A stretch of DNA of 22,842 nt from a virus: positions 1-22,842 of the IMG/VR virus record IMGVR_UViG_3300022221_000028; one strand, 5' to 3'. Within the stretch, counting starts at the first letter, position 1. Each line of letters starts with the position of its first letter. Made by a program: the position numbers and the translations under genes. Shown piece after piece: positions 14,414 to 21,103 of the stretch. Below the pieces are notes generated by a model. The model saw nothing but the letters and a program-made list of their open reading frames with translations, was not told where the DNA came from and did not search any database.

Positions 14414-15158
14414 TTGTCTCAACTACGGTATGAACATCATCGGGACCAGCCGAAGTTGGAACGACTTGAGATTGTAACGTTTCATCAATCAAGAAATCTC
14501 CCAGATCATTTTTGTTCGTTCCCAAATTAACAATAGCAGTTTTGATCACTGCACTATCTTTAGATGCTCCGACCACCCATGCACGAGCGGTAAATGATAA
14601 AGACCATGCCACCAATCGATTAGCATTAAATCCATCATCGGCATTATCTTCTGGTGCTAATGAATTAATCAGAAATGAAACATCACGCGTTTCTTCATCA
14701 GTAAATTTTATAGGCATATTAAAATCTGGTGTGAAGTACGGCACTATCTGTTCAACGATTTGAAGAGAATCTTCTATATTCTTAGCAACAATATTCACTT
14801 CAAAATCCATGTTATATGGTATGAATGTATTAGTTTGTACAACAAAATTGTTATCCGTTGCGTGTGGTTTTGTTGTATATCGCAAAGGTGATATTTGACG
14901 TTCTGAGTCATATTGAAAACCTTCAAATGAAAAACTCATTCGTGGTAATATCATATTCACATTCGGAGTTGATCCAGCCAGATCATCATTCAACTTAGCT
15001 ATGAAATGTTGCTTTTTAGCATACGATATGGGTACTGGGATCGTTTTGATTAACGCGCCAGTTGTGTCATGTTGATTAATTGAAATCTCATTGAATAGAT
15101 TCCCGACCGAAGTCACGACACGTCTGATTGATTGATTGTAAAATGTTGTTCCTAGCAT
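14400..15158 (-). CDS. 15: Tail sheath terminator / stabilisation protein, gp15-like
   Basis: 252 residues. T4 gp15 (272 aa) caps the tail and joins it to the head neck. The N-terminus MLGTTFYNQSIRRVVTSVGN aligns with the YN-x-S-x-RR start of gp15, followed by VPISYAKKQHFIAKLN, LPRMSF, NIEDSLQIVEQIVPYFTPDF (gp15: DDMFQIVEQILPYFQPHF) and VAWSLSFTARAWV. This alignment fixes the start at ATG 15158, not at 15188, which lies before the late promoter. There is no ribosome site. The gene stands alone on the minus strand between the two early islands. Confidence 0.92.
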   Translation of the reverse strand: MLGTTFYNQSIRRVVTSVGNLFNEISINQHDTTGALIKTIPVPISYAKKQHFIAKLNDDLAGSTPNVNMILPRMSFSFEGFQYDSERQISPLRYTTKPHATDNNFVVQTNTFIPYNMDFEVNIVAKNIEDSLQIVEQIVPYFTPDFNMPIKFTDEETRDVSFLINSLAPEDNADDGFNANRLVAWSLSFTARAWVVGASKDSAVIKTAIVNLGTNKNDLGDFLIDETLQSQVVPTSAGPDDVHTVVETITSP

Positions 15159-15162
15159 GATA

Positions 15163-15170
15163 TATTTATA
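15163..15170 (-). promoter_or_regulatory. T4-type late promoter flush with gene 15
   Basis: Perfect TATAAATA on the minus strand ending four bases before the gene 15 ATG, so transcription would begin at or within a base of the start codon. Confidence 0.7.
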
Positions 15171-15182
15171 TGAAAATGTTGC

Positions 15183-15210
15183 TTGCAATTTATATAAAAA
15201 TCGATATAAT
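15183..15210 (+). promoter_or_regulatory. Early sigma70-type promoter of second island
   Basis: TTGCAA (15183-15188), 16-base spacer starting TTTATAT, consensus TATAAT (15205-15210), then six bases to the ATG at 15217. Same architecture as the promoter at 10555. Confidence 0.85.
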
Positions 15211-15216
15211 GATCAC

Positions 15217-15429
15217 ATGAATAAATTAAAGAATAAAACGATCACTAAGGAATACCGAATTACGAACTGGGTAGAATTTACTGAATGTCCAGTGGGTAAT
15301 GTGAAAGGTATGGAGAAAGAGATTATTCACTCTGTTATGGGTAACCATCCAGTGAAGATCACATCGTGGTGGGCCGACGATGGTACTGGTTTTGAGCGTA
15401 GAGAATTCACTGTTGAGGATATCAAATGA
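15217..15429 (+). CDS. Hypothetical early protein, 70 aa, possibly leaderless
   Basis: I start at ATG 15217 (MNKLKNKTITKEYR); a longer frame from 15157 would run through the promoter. The ATG lies at the predicted +1 with no ribosome site. The protein has a Trp-rich C-terminal part (ITSWWADDGTGFERREFTVE) and no known family. Its stop overlaps the next start (ATGA). Confidence 0.65.
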   Translation: MNKLKNKTITKEYRITNWVEFTECPVGNVKGMEKEIIHSVMGNHPVKITSWWADDGTGFERREFTVEDIK

Positions 15430-15614
15430 ATATACAGAAGGCTATTAATATAGCAAAGAGTAGTGCCGTATTGACTGGAATCTGGTTTTATGTGGTGAAA
15501 GTGAATGCCGATGATCCAGAGTCGTATGATGTTGGTACAGAGGATGATTTGAATACTACTTTCCATGGTATCAATCCAAGATATTCTATTGGACCTAAAG
15601 GTGAAATCAATTGA
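15426..15614 (+). CDS. Hypothetical early protein, 62 aa
   Basis: Starts by ATGA overlap with the previous gene and ends by TTGA overlap with the next. A hydrophobic stretch (SSAVLTGIWFYVVKV) near residues 12-26 is too short and mixed to call a membrane segment. No family recognised. Confidence 0.6.
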   Translation: MNIQKAINIAKSSAVLTGIWFYVVKVNADDPESYDVGTEDDLNTTFHGINPRYSIGPKGEIN

Positions 15615-15853
15615 AAATTACACCAGAGCATTTTGAAGTCATCAAATCACACGTGGAATCAAGTCCGATTTTCCCTTTACTAACCAATTATCTGAAGGCA
15701 GGATTGAGTGCAAAACGATATCGATGGGATTGCTTATGGAAAAGTGGTTTGAAGATTGGTGATGGATGTGGAATGACTGGTTTACCGATTTACGCCTATG
15801 CCGATGATGATCATATTGATACCGCTTTGCGAAAAATTACCGGAACATCCTGA
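15611..15853 (+). CDS. Conserved small phage protein (HIDTALRKI family), 80 aa, TTG start
   Basis: The KITPEHFEVIKSHV start, the GLSAKRYRWDCLWKSGLKIG centre and the YAYADDDHIDTALRKI end match a small protein that occurs in many unrelated phages; its function is unknown to me. The start is TTG at 15611, overlapping the upstream TGA, with AAAGGTGA seven bases before it. Its stop and the next start share TGATG. Confidence 0.75.
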   Translation: MKITPEHFEVIKSHVESSPIFPLLTNYLKAGLSAKRYRWDCLWKSGLKIGDGCGMTGLPIYAYADDDHIDTALRKITGTS

Positions 15854-16059
15854 TGATTAAAATGACTGAGATTTGTTTATCTAAAAAAATGGTTTATGTT
15901 CAGCAATTAGTGAAGAGATATGATGGTCGATTTCACAATTTATCCAAGGAACATATTGATCGATCTAAAAATTTGCTGGTAGCCTTATCATTTGAAGATG
16001 GTGATAATTTTAGATTATTTTGTGTGATGAAAAGAATTATCGACCAATCTTACTTTTAA
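15853..16059 (+). CDS. Hypothetical early protein, 68 aa
   Basis: Start at ATG 15853 by TGATG overlap with the upstream stop; ATG at 15862 is an alternative. Basic, helical, with no recognised family. Confidence 0.55.
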   Translation: MIKMTEICLSKKMVYVQQLVKRYDGRFHNLSKEHIDRSKNLLVALSFEDGDNFRLFCVMKRIIDQSYF

Positions 16060-16087
16060 TAACCTGACATATGTGGCGCGTTAAATT

Positions 16088-16453
16088 ATGAAGAAATCAA
16101 CCAAAATGGCAATTGAAAATCTCGATTATAATGATCCCGATTATCAGTATATGGAAGCTGGTATCAAAATGCTCTCAAAAAACGGATATGAAATTGGTGA
16201 ATATAATCCACATTGTGTATCGGCATGGTTAATCATTAATGATCATGTTGTTGGTATTGCCATCGGATCGAGTGAACAGGAAGCAATTGATTCTATTGTT
16301 GACGCGGGTGGTTGGGATAGTTTGAAAATGTCGGATGAGGATTATCGGGAATATGATTATGAGGGATGGACTGACTCCTATATCTATGCAGGTAATGCCA
16401 GTGAAGCTTTTTGGAGTGAGAATCTTTCAATTAAAAAGTTGGTTCAGGCTTAA
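16088..16453 (+). CDS. Hypothetical acidic early protein, 121 aa
   Basis: Acidic protein, beta strand and helix mixed (VSAWLIINDHVVGIAIGSSE, then helical QEAIDSIVDAGGWDS). No ribosome site is evident before ATG 16088. It ends in QA and is followed at once by the first copy of a 60-base promoter cassette. No function can be assigned. Confidence 0.6.
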   Translation: MKKSTKMAIENLDYNDPDYQYMEAGIKMLSKNGYEIGEYNPHCVSAWLIINDHVVGIAIGSSEQEAIDSIVDAGGWDSLKMSDEDYREYDYEGWTDSYIYAGNASEAFWSENLSIKKLVQA

Positions 16454-16456
16454 AAG

Positions 16457-16516
16457 AAGGCTTGCAATTTATATTCATATCACTATAATGGATGTATAGA
16501 TAATTGAACTGAGGTA
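16457..16516 (+). repeat. 60-base promoter-plus-leader cassette, copy A
   Basis: Matches 18291-18350 with two mismatches in 60 bases (positions 10 and 26). It covers the -35 box, spacer, -10 box, leader and the GAGGTA ribosome site. Upstream similarity extends further, including the GCT-TAA stop of each preceding gene, with one indel. Confidence 0.9.
16462..16489 (+). promoter_or_regulatory. Early sigma70-type promoter (cassette A)
   Basis: TTGCAA (16462-16467), 16-base spacer starting TTTATAT, TATAAT (16484-16489), followed by a 33-base leader to the ATG at 16523. Confidence 0.85.
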
Positions 16517-16522
16517 GACATT

Positions 16523-16744
16523 ATGAATAAGGTTAGAGCACAGATCGGGAAAAACATCATGGATGCTATGTATGAAGCAAACATGTCAGACATTTCTGAG
16601 GGTGAAGGCGTAAACGATCTACCCTACTATTCATGCCATGACAGTAACTTGTATGGAACACTAAGGACCGCACTCGAACAGTTAGGTTACGGTGATGAAT
16701 ATCAGCAATGGTTAGAAACCGGCGATAGACCAAAATTCGAATAA
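16523..16744 (+). CDS. Hypothetical early protein, 73 aa
   Basis: First gene behind cassette A, with GAGGTAG ten bases before ATG 16523. Small acidic helical protein (MNKVRAQIGKNIMDAMYEA) with no recognised family. Confidence 0.65.
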   Translation: MNKVRAQIGKNIMDAMYEANMSDISEGEGVNDLPYYSCHDSNLYGTLRTALEQLGYGDEYQQWLETGDRPKFE

Positions 16745-16759
16745 CGGGAGAATGTAGAA

Positions 16760-16969
16760 ATGTTAGCATCAGATGTGAATATGAGTTATTGCGATACTGT
16801 TACTAAATGTGTCGAAGCCATGGATAAAATTGAAGCCGATCCGCGCAATTATAGTGGTGGTGCCAAAGCATGGAATAGTGGTAGCCATACACCATTGAAA
16901 GCTGGTGCTGAAAGAAAGATGAAGAGTCTTTATAAAAAGATGTGTAAATTCGATTTAGATGATGAATAA
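16760..16969 (+). CDS. Hypothetical early protein, 69 aa
   Basis: ATG 16760 follows a GGGAG site. The middle, YSGGAKAWNSGSHTPLKAGA, is Gly/Ser-rich and the end is a charged helix with KKM. Three cysteines. No family recognised. Confidence 0.6.
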   Translation: MLASDVNMSYCDTVTKCVEAMDKIEADPRNYSGGAKAWNSGSHTPLKAGAERKMKSLYKKMCKFDLDDE

Positions 16970-16972
16970 ACC

Positions 16973-17001
16973 TTGTAATAATATAGTCAATATGATATAT
17001 T
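16973..17001 (+). promoter_or_regulatory. Weak candidate early promoter
   Basis: TTGTAA (16973-16978) and TATATT (16996-17001) with a 17-base spacer, in a 60-base gap before the next gene. Weaker match than the other early promoters. Confidence 0.35.
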
Positions 17002-17032
17002 ACGTGTATAAATTAAATAGGAAGAAATTATT

Positions 17033-17563
17033 ATGCCTTATATGACCTTAGCAACCTCGCTTGTCGGAGAAAAGAAAGTCATGACTGAAATTTTGAAAGT
17101 CATGCCACTGATTGAAGAATACCTTAAACCACTTGATGGTGAAAAGGCATTGATTGCTTCTGGTATGAATGCCAAATTCAGAAAGGTATTTAAAGCATTC
17201 AAAGAAGCTTGTTCTGAAGTCTCGGATGCAAATATTTACCTCAATTCAACAGGTATGTCCCTGTGGCTTGAAACAACCAAGTATGTGAAAGCACTCGAAA
17301 GTGATTGTTCAGGAGATTATTTCAAAGAATCACGATACATTGGTAAATTCGATACGGGTGATTGGAACAGGGAAGGTACTGGCGCATTTACATACGAATT
17401 TGATGCCGCTGAATGTAAATCGATGATCAATCGAGTATTGAACACTGATATTGAAGAAATGAACGCAGCTAAAGCGAAAATTGCAGCGATGAAAAAAGAG
17501 ATTGAGAGTCTTGCTGATAGTTTTCATTATAGCTTTAAAGACTATCTGATTGGAAGGAGATAA
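17033..17563 (+). CDS. Hypothetical early protein, 176 aa
   Basis: Mostly helical protein with a Lys/Ala-rich helix near the end (MNAAKAKIAAMKKEIESLAD), likely a coiled coil. ATG 17033 has an AGGAAG site. Its last codons form the AAGGAG ribosome site of the next gene. No family recognised. Confidence 0.65.
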   Translation: MPYMTLATSLVGEKKVMTEILKVMPLIEEYLKPLDGEKALIASGMNAKFRKVFKAFKEACSEVSDANIYLNSTGMSLWLETTKYVKALESDCSGDYFKESRYIGKFDTGDWNREGTGAFTYEFDAAECKSMINRVLNTDIEEMNAAKAKIAAMKKEIESLADSFHYSFKDYLIGRR

Positions 17564-17564
17564 C

Positions 17565-18080
17565 ATGGTGGATTCAAATAAGAATAAAACTCTGTGGAGT
17601 GTCAAAAATCTGATCGATGACATTACACCAATGAATCAGGATAATTTCTATAAGTGGTTGAATGAACGCACTGAGCGACCGACAAGTTTTCATTCTTCCC
17701 TTGATGCTTATCTGACTCCCATGGGATATGATGTCGAAAAGCATTTTCTGGATAGTGATGAATTCACTAGACTCAATTATATCTATGATGCCTTTCAGGA
17801 TATGTGGACACCATATAAACCACTGGCGCTTAATAAATTACTGAGACCAGTTGACGAAGGTGAAGAAGGCTTTTGGATAATGTCATCAATGAACAAAGAA
17901 AGATATAAACCTACTGGTTTATTGAGAGCTGCGTTAAAAGATATGAGTTTGATTCATGACCTTAATCCAAGAAATTTTTATTTTGAAATTATCAATGGAT
18001 ATCTTTTTATCAAATACCAGACGATCATTGGTTCTCGACGTATTGCCAAATTGATACCGGATACTGAGGTGAAAGCATGA
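17565..18080 (+). CDS. Hypothetical early protein, 171 aa
   Basis: Start set at ATG 17565, six bases after AAGGAG; a TTG at 17550 is inside the previous gene. The protein is mixed alpha/beta with many aromatic residues and no recognised domain. Overlaps the next gene by ATGA. Confidence 0.65.
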   Translation: MVDSNKNKTLWSVKNLIDDITPMNQDNFYKWLNERTERPTSFHSSLDAYLTPMGYDVEKHFLDSDEFTRLNYIYDAFQDMWTPYKPLALNKLLRPVDEGEEGFWIMSSMNKERYKPTGLLRAALKDMSLIHDLNPRNFYFEIINGYLFIKYQTIIGSRRIAKLIPDTEVKA

Positions 18081-18289
18081 AAGACTTAATTGACGCACTT
18101 CAGATATTTTTAAAGTATGGTAATCCGGCGTTTCCGACACATTGTGAACACGATGTGATGTACATATGCGGTATCGATCCCGATGACGTGAGTGATGAAG
18201 ATAAAGTAATGTTAGGTAATTTGGGATTTTATGTCAGTACGGAAACGGGTGAACCCCTGTTTCAATCAATTAAATTTGGAAGTGCTTAA
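18077..18289 (+). CDS. Conserved small protein (KYGNPAFPTHCEHD family), 70 aa
   Basis: The segments LQIFLKYGNPAFPTHCEHDV, ICGIDPDDVSDEDK and the C-terminal SIKFGSA match a small family I recognise from phages and bacteria, of unknown function. His/Cys residues in THCEHD could bind a metal (inference). Start overlaps the upstream stop (ATGA). A second promoter cassette starts right after its stop. Confidence 0.75.
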   Translation: MKDLIDALQIFLKYGNPAFPTHCEHDVMYICGIDPDDVSDEDKVMLGNLGFYVSTETGEPLFQSIKFGSA

Positions 18290-18290
18290 A

Positions 18291-18350
18291 AAGGCTTGCT
18301 ATTTATATTCATATCGCTATAATGGATGTATAGATAATTGAACTGAGGTA
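18291..18350 (+). repeat. 60-base promoter-plus-leader cassette, copy B
   Basis: Near-identical to 16457-16516 (58 of 60). The similarity stops right after the GAGGTA ribosome site, so the unit is exactly promoter, leader and ribosome site. Confidence 0.9.
18296..18323 (+). promoter_or_regulatory. Early sigma70-type promoter (cassette B)
   Basis: TTGCTA (18296-18301), 16-base spacer, TATAAT (18318-18323), and a 32-base leader to ATG 18356. Confidence 0.8.
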
Positions 18351-18355
18351 ATGAT

Positions 18356-18718
18356 ATGGTTGCAAATGGTGATACGTTATATGGTGTTACAAAAAACTCA
18401 CATATATTGGAACTTGAAGTTCATTCGACGGTATTTGATGGTGTGTTTATCGATTTTGAAACAGACTTGTTGAATAAAACATCGAACAACAAAATTCACC
18501 ATGATAAATATTTTGGAGGCACGTTCTTCGATACGGATGGGGGTACATTTCACCCCTCTTCTATCTTTGTCAATATTGAAGATGCAACAACTTATGCGAC
18601 TGCTTTATTAGATGATAAAATTAAAGTTTCGAGCGAGAAAATCAAAGAATGTGAAGAAAGGAAATCGATGCTTCTTAAAACTCTCCGAACGGAGAAGATT
18701 CGGAAAAATCTTGAATAA
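18356..18718 (+). CDS. Hypothetical early protein, 120 aa
   Basis: Single gene behind cassette B, with GAGGTA before ATG 18356. N-terminal part is beta-rich; the C-terminus is a charged helix (SSEKIKECEERKSMLLKTL). No family recognised. Its last 44 bases overlap the end of gene 14 on the other strand. Confidence 0.65.
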   Translation: MVANGDTLYGVTKNSHILELEVHSTVFDGVFIDFETDLLNKTSNNKIHHDKYFGGTFFDTDGGTFHPSSIFVNIEDATTYATALLDDKIKVSSEKIKECEERKSMLLKTLRTEKIRKNLE

Positions 18719-19289
18719 GATCACCTTCTGTTTCTAAGAAATCATTTTCATTGAAAGGTGCAATGTCATCTAGTTCAACCTGAATATCGTCAAAGGTCTC
18801 ATCTGTTGTATTGAATTGTTCGTGTGAATAATCGAACAATTCACATCTCAATTCAAATACAGGTAAAGCATTCACCGGATAAAATGGTTGCTCATCTTCG
18901 ACAAATTTGATTTCGAACAGGCCATTAGATAATGGGAAGTATATTAAATCACCCTCCCTAGGTTTGACCATATTAGTTGCTTCTAAGAATCGCTTTGTGG
19001 ATACGGATAGGCGAATTTCATCCTTGACCTGTAGACCGAATTTGGAAAGGAAATCACCTTCCCCATCAAATTGATCAACTGAATCAACATACATTTCAAT
19101 TTCATATTTGTCATCGAATGATGATAAAATATCTTCACCAAACAATTGATCTTCTTTGTTGATTGTTCTCGGTAAATAGAAGAAATCAAATCCATTCATT
19201 TGAATACATTCAGCCGCAAGATCACGCACCAAATTTTGCTCATTGGTGTTTGTTCGGCTTGCTACTGAAAAATATTTATTGACTGGCAT
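18675..19289 (-). CDS. 14: Neck protein, gp14-like
   Basis: 204 residues; T4 gp14 (256 aa) with gp13 forms the neck that closes the filled head and receives the tail. Matching features are LVRDLAAECIQMNGFDFFYL then PR, LFGEDILSSF, FLSKFGLQVKDEIRLSVSTK, REGDLIYFPLSNGLFEIKFV and a C-terminal ESSPFGEF, which parallels the SSPF ending of T4 gp14. The middle-to-C-terminal part is shorter than in T4. It follows gene 13 after one inserted gene. No late promoter lies directly upstream, so it is probably read from the promoter at 21078. Confidence 0.92.
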   Translation of the reverse strand: MPVNKYFSVASRTNTNEQNLVRDLAAECIQMNGFDFFYLPRTINKEDQLFGEDILSSFDDKYEIEMYVDSVDQFDGEGDFLSKFGLQVKDEIRLSVSTKRFLEATNMVKPREGDLIYFPLSNGLFEIKFVEDEQPFYPVNALPVFELRCELFDYSHEQFNTTDETFDDIQVELDDIAPFNENDFLETEGDLIQDFSESSPFGEF

Positions 19290-19295
19290 TAGGTT

Positions 19296-19790
19296 TTAAA
19301 ATAATTGTTGATTTCGGTTATCAGCTAATTTTTCGATTCTCTTATATAATTTGGAAAGATCAGTATGAATTTTCTGAAGACCTTTAACATTAACTTTATC
19401 CGAATTGACTTTCGAAAAACTAGCATTTACACTCGCGATGTCATCTAGTTGAATTCTGATGTCATGCATCACCTGCTTTAGTTCTTCTTTTTTTCGTGGA
19501 TCATTCGTTTTTATTTGAGGCGCTTTTGCAGCTTCATCAATAGTTGATTCTACTAAATCAATACTTTTAATAAATGGACCAGCCGCAGCCCAGTCATCCT
19601 TTTTAACACCGAGTTTCATCACAGCTTTTTTTGCCGCTTCCGATGTGTTTCGTGCAACTATTTCTAAATGTTGATTCTGGAATTGAATTTTATTGAAAGA
19701 ACCTTTCTTAAAGGTTACTTTCCATTTCTTAAACCCTTCATCCAATTGTTTAGCATCATCCAACTTTCGATATTCTTTCAATGATTTCAT
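19296..19790 (-). CDS. Putative capsid-targeted protein inserted between genes 13 and 14, 164 aa
   Basis: The N-terminus MKSLKEYRKLDDAKQLDE-G is a longer variant of the capsid-targeting leader, with L-D-E as a candidate gp21 cleavage site after residue 18. The mature part starts with a basic, strand-rich segment (FKKWKVTFKKGSFNKIQFQN) and continues with helices that may form a coiled coil (residues 100-160). ATG 19790 has a strong AAGGAG site. T4 has no gene between 13 and 14, so this is an insertion. Function unknown; packaging is inferred from the leader alone. Confidence 0.65.
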   Translation of the reverse strand: MKSLKEYRKLDDAKQLDEGFKKWKVTFKKGSFNKIQFQNQHLEIVARNTSEAAKKAVMKLGVKKDDWAAAGPFIKSIDLVESTIDEAAKAPQIKTNDPRKKEELKQVMHDIRIQLDDIASVNASFSKVNSDKVNVKGLQKIHTDLSKLYKRIEKLADNRNQQLF

Positions 19791-19802
19791 TTCTTTTGCT
19801 CC

Positions 19803-20543
19803 TTATGCGATAAAAAAGTTGACAGGCAACTCATATGTATTTGCAAACTCTTCTTCGAGTTTTGTAATTTCGGCATCCGCTTCACTCCAGATCGTTTGAC
19901 CGGAGACGGTTACACCACCCGGCAATTGAACACCATCAAACTTTTTAGTGTTTTCTCCCCACTGTCGTTTAATTAACGCGGTAACGTATTTTTTCATCCA
20001 CATATTATTATAGATGTCTTCGTATAAATCCACGTCTAAAGCTTGATATGCGCGATATACAACAATGTTGCCAGCTTTGAGTGCATCCACCGGATCAAAT
20101 TTATGTGAAATCGAATTGAAAGAGAATGATCTTCGTGGCGTAAATATCTGATTGATTAAATCGATATGTTGTCGTGTTAAATAATATTCAACAGTCGTAT
20201 TCGCACTACCTAAAAAATCCACGATGTCGGATTGTGCGATGTGATAATTCAATCTAGATAATTCTTCTGATCCACTACCAGCATCACCAATTGAATACAA
20301 TTCAGTAATCGCAACAATGTCATCCTTGACAATAATATATCCCCTTGCTGCATCACGATCTGTTACTGTGTGTTTGAGATATACTTCATCGACACCATCA
20401 AAATGACGTTCCACAAATAATTGAATTGCGTCATCAATACGATCATCAATTTGAGTGTCATCAATCTCGATGTTGATTACTGGTGATCCTAATCGACGTA
20501 AAGCATAATTCTTTAAATCGTCGGGTGATGCAAGTTTGTTCAT
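19803..20543 (-). CDS. 13: Neck protein, gp13-like
   Basis: 246 residues; T4 gp13 (309 aa) is the neck ring that binds the portal after packaging. The N-terminal LKNYALRRLGSPVINIEI, the DRIDDAIQLFVERHFDGVDE helix and the C-terminal KRQWGENTKKFDGVQLPGG with VTVSGQTIWSEA and KLEEEF are typical of the family. The start at ATG 20543 has no good ribosome site and lies six bases after the upstream stop, so coupling is likely. Confidence 0.93.
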   Translation of the reverse strand: MNKLASPDDLKNYALRRLGSPVINIEIDDTQIDDRIDDAIQLFVERHFDGVDEVYLKHTVTDRDAARGYIIVKDDIVAITELYSIGDAGSGSEELSRLNYHIAQSDIVDFLGSANTTVEYYLTRQHIDLINQIFTPRRSFSFNSISHKFDPVDALKAGNIVVYRAYQALDVDLYEDIYNNMWMKKYVTALIKRQWGENTKKFDGVQLPGGVTVSGQTIWSEADAEITKLEEEFANTYELPVNFFIA

Positions 20544-20549
20544 TTATAA

Positions 20550-20780
20550 TTAATCCAGCGGAACGAGTTTTCCACCCATACCTTTAATTTGTTTCTTGAA
20601 TGCTGTTAACTGTGATGATGATAATTCTGCTAAATCCATTAATTCTGAATTACCATTGGCCAATACCATAACCGCTGGAGTTTTCATTTTTGATCTTTCC
20701 TTGGCAAATTTTTGTTTCAATTTGGATACTGAATTGGCATCTTCATTGATACGTTTCATCAATTCTGAGAATGATTTCAT
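20550..20780 (-). CDS. Putative capsid-targeted small protein upstream of gene 13, 76 aa
   Basis: It begins MKSFSELMKRINE-DANS, a weaker capsid-targeting-like leader with I-N-E as the candidate gp21 site after residue 13. The rest is basic and helical. ATG 20780 has an AGGTAA site. It sits just upstream of gene 13 in the late transcript. Function unknown. Confidence 0.6.
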   Translation of the reverse strand: MKSFSELMKRINEDANSVSKLKQKFAKERSKMKTPAVMVLANGNSELMDLAELSSSQLTAFKKQIKGMGGKLVPLD

Positions 20781-20792
20781 TTAAAATTTTAC

Positions 20793-21050
20793 CTATGGTG
20801 TTCTAAAATAATTATCAGTGAGTTTGGCCAGTATTCCACAAATAGCTGGAATAGTAATGGCACCAAATGCCGACATTGCAGCCAACTTCCAATCCGATAC
20901 ATTTTCAGAATTGATCAATATAAAATACTGTATTGATATAAAAGTGATATACCATCCAGCAAATATATAATATACAAACATTAAAATTCTAGGAACAACT
21001 CGCAATTTATTTATCACGTCACCTAAATTCAACCAATATTCCTTATCCAT
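20793..21050 (-). CDS. Holin-like membrane protein, 85 aa
   Basis: Two membrane segments are visible, at about residues 21-44 (PRILMFVYYIFAGWYITFIS) and 58-75 (MSAFGAITIPAICGILAKL), with short charged ends. Size, two-span layout, late promoter and nearness to spanin-like genes suggest a holin that permeabilises the inner membrane at lysis. T4 instead uses the unrelated holin T, so this is an inference from architecture. It could be another small membrane protein. Confidence 0.55.
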   Translation of the reverse strand: MDKEYWLNLGDVINKLRVVPRILMFVYYIFAGWYITFISIQYFILINSENVSDWKLAAMSAFGAITIPAICGILAKLTDNYFRTP

Positions 21051-21070
21051 ATCTCAATTCTTTTTTATAA

Positions 21071-21078
21071 TATTTATA
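21071..21078 (-). promoter_or_regulatory. T4-type late promoter for holin-like gene and neck genes
   Basis: Perfect TATAAATA on the minus strand, 20 bases before the ATG at 21050, leaving a leader of about 14 bases. It likely also drives the downstream genes to gene 14, since none has its own octamer. Confidence 0.7.
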
Positions 21079-21103
21079 CATATTCCATGTGCGTGCAACT
21101 TCA

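Noticed and set aside
18682-18695. TCTCCG/CGGAGA inverted repeat as a bidirectional terminator
   Set aside because: Only 5-6 bp with a 2-4 base loop, inside both overlapping coding regions and without T-runs.
20536-20543. TATAAATG at the gene 13 start as a late promoter (also at 2847-2854)
   Set aside because: Last base differs from TATAAATA and the element includes the start codon itself; it is explained by a TAA/ATA context next to ATG.
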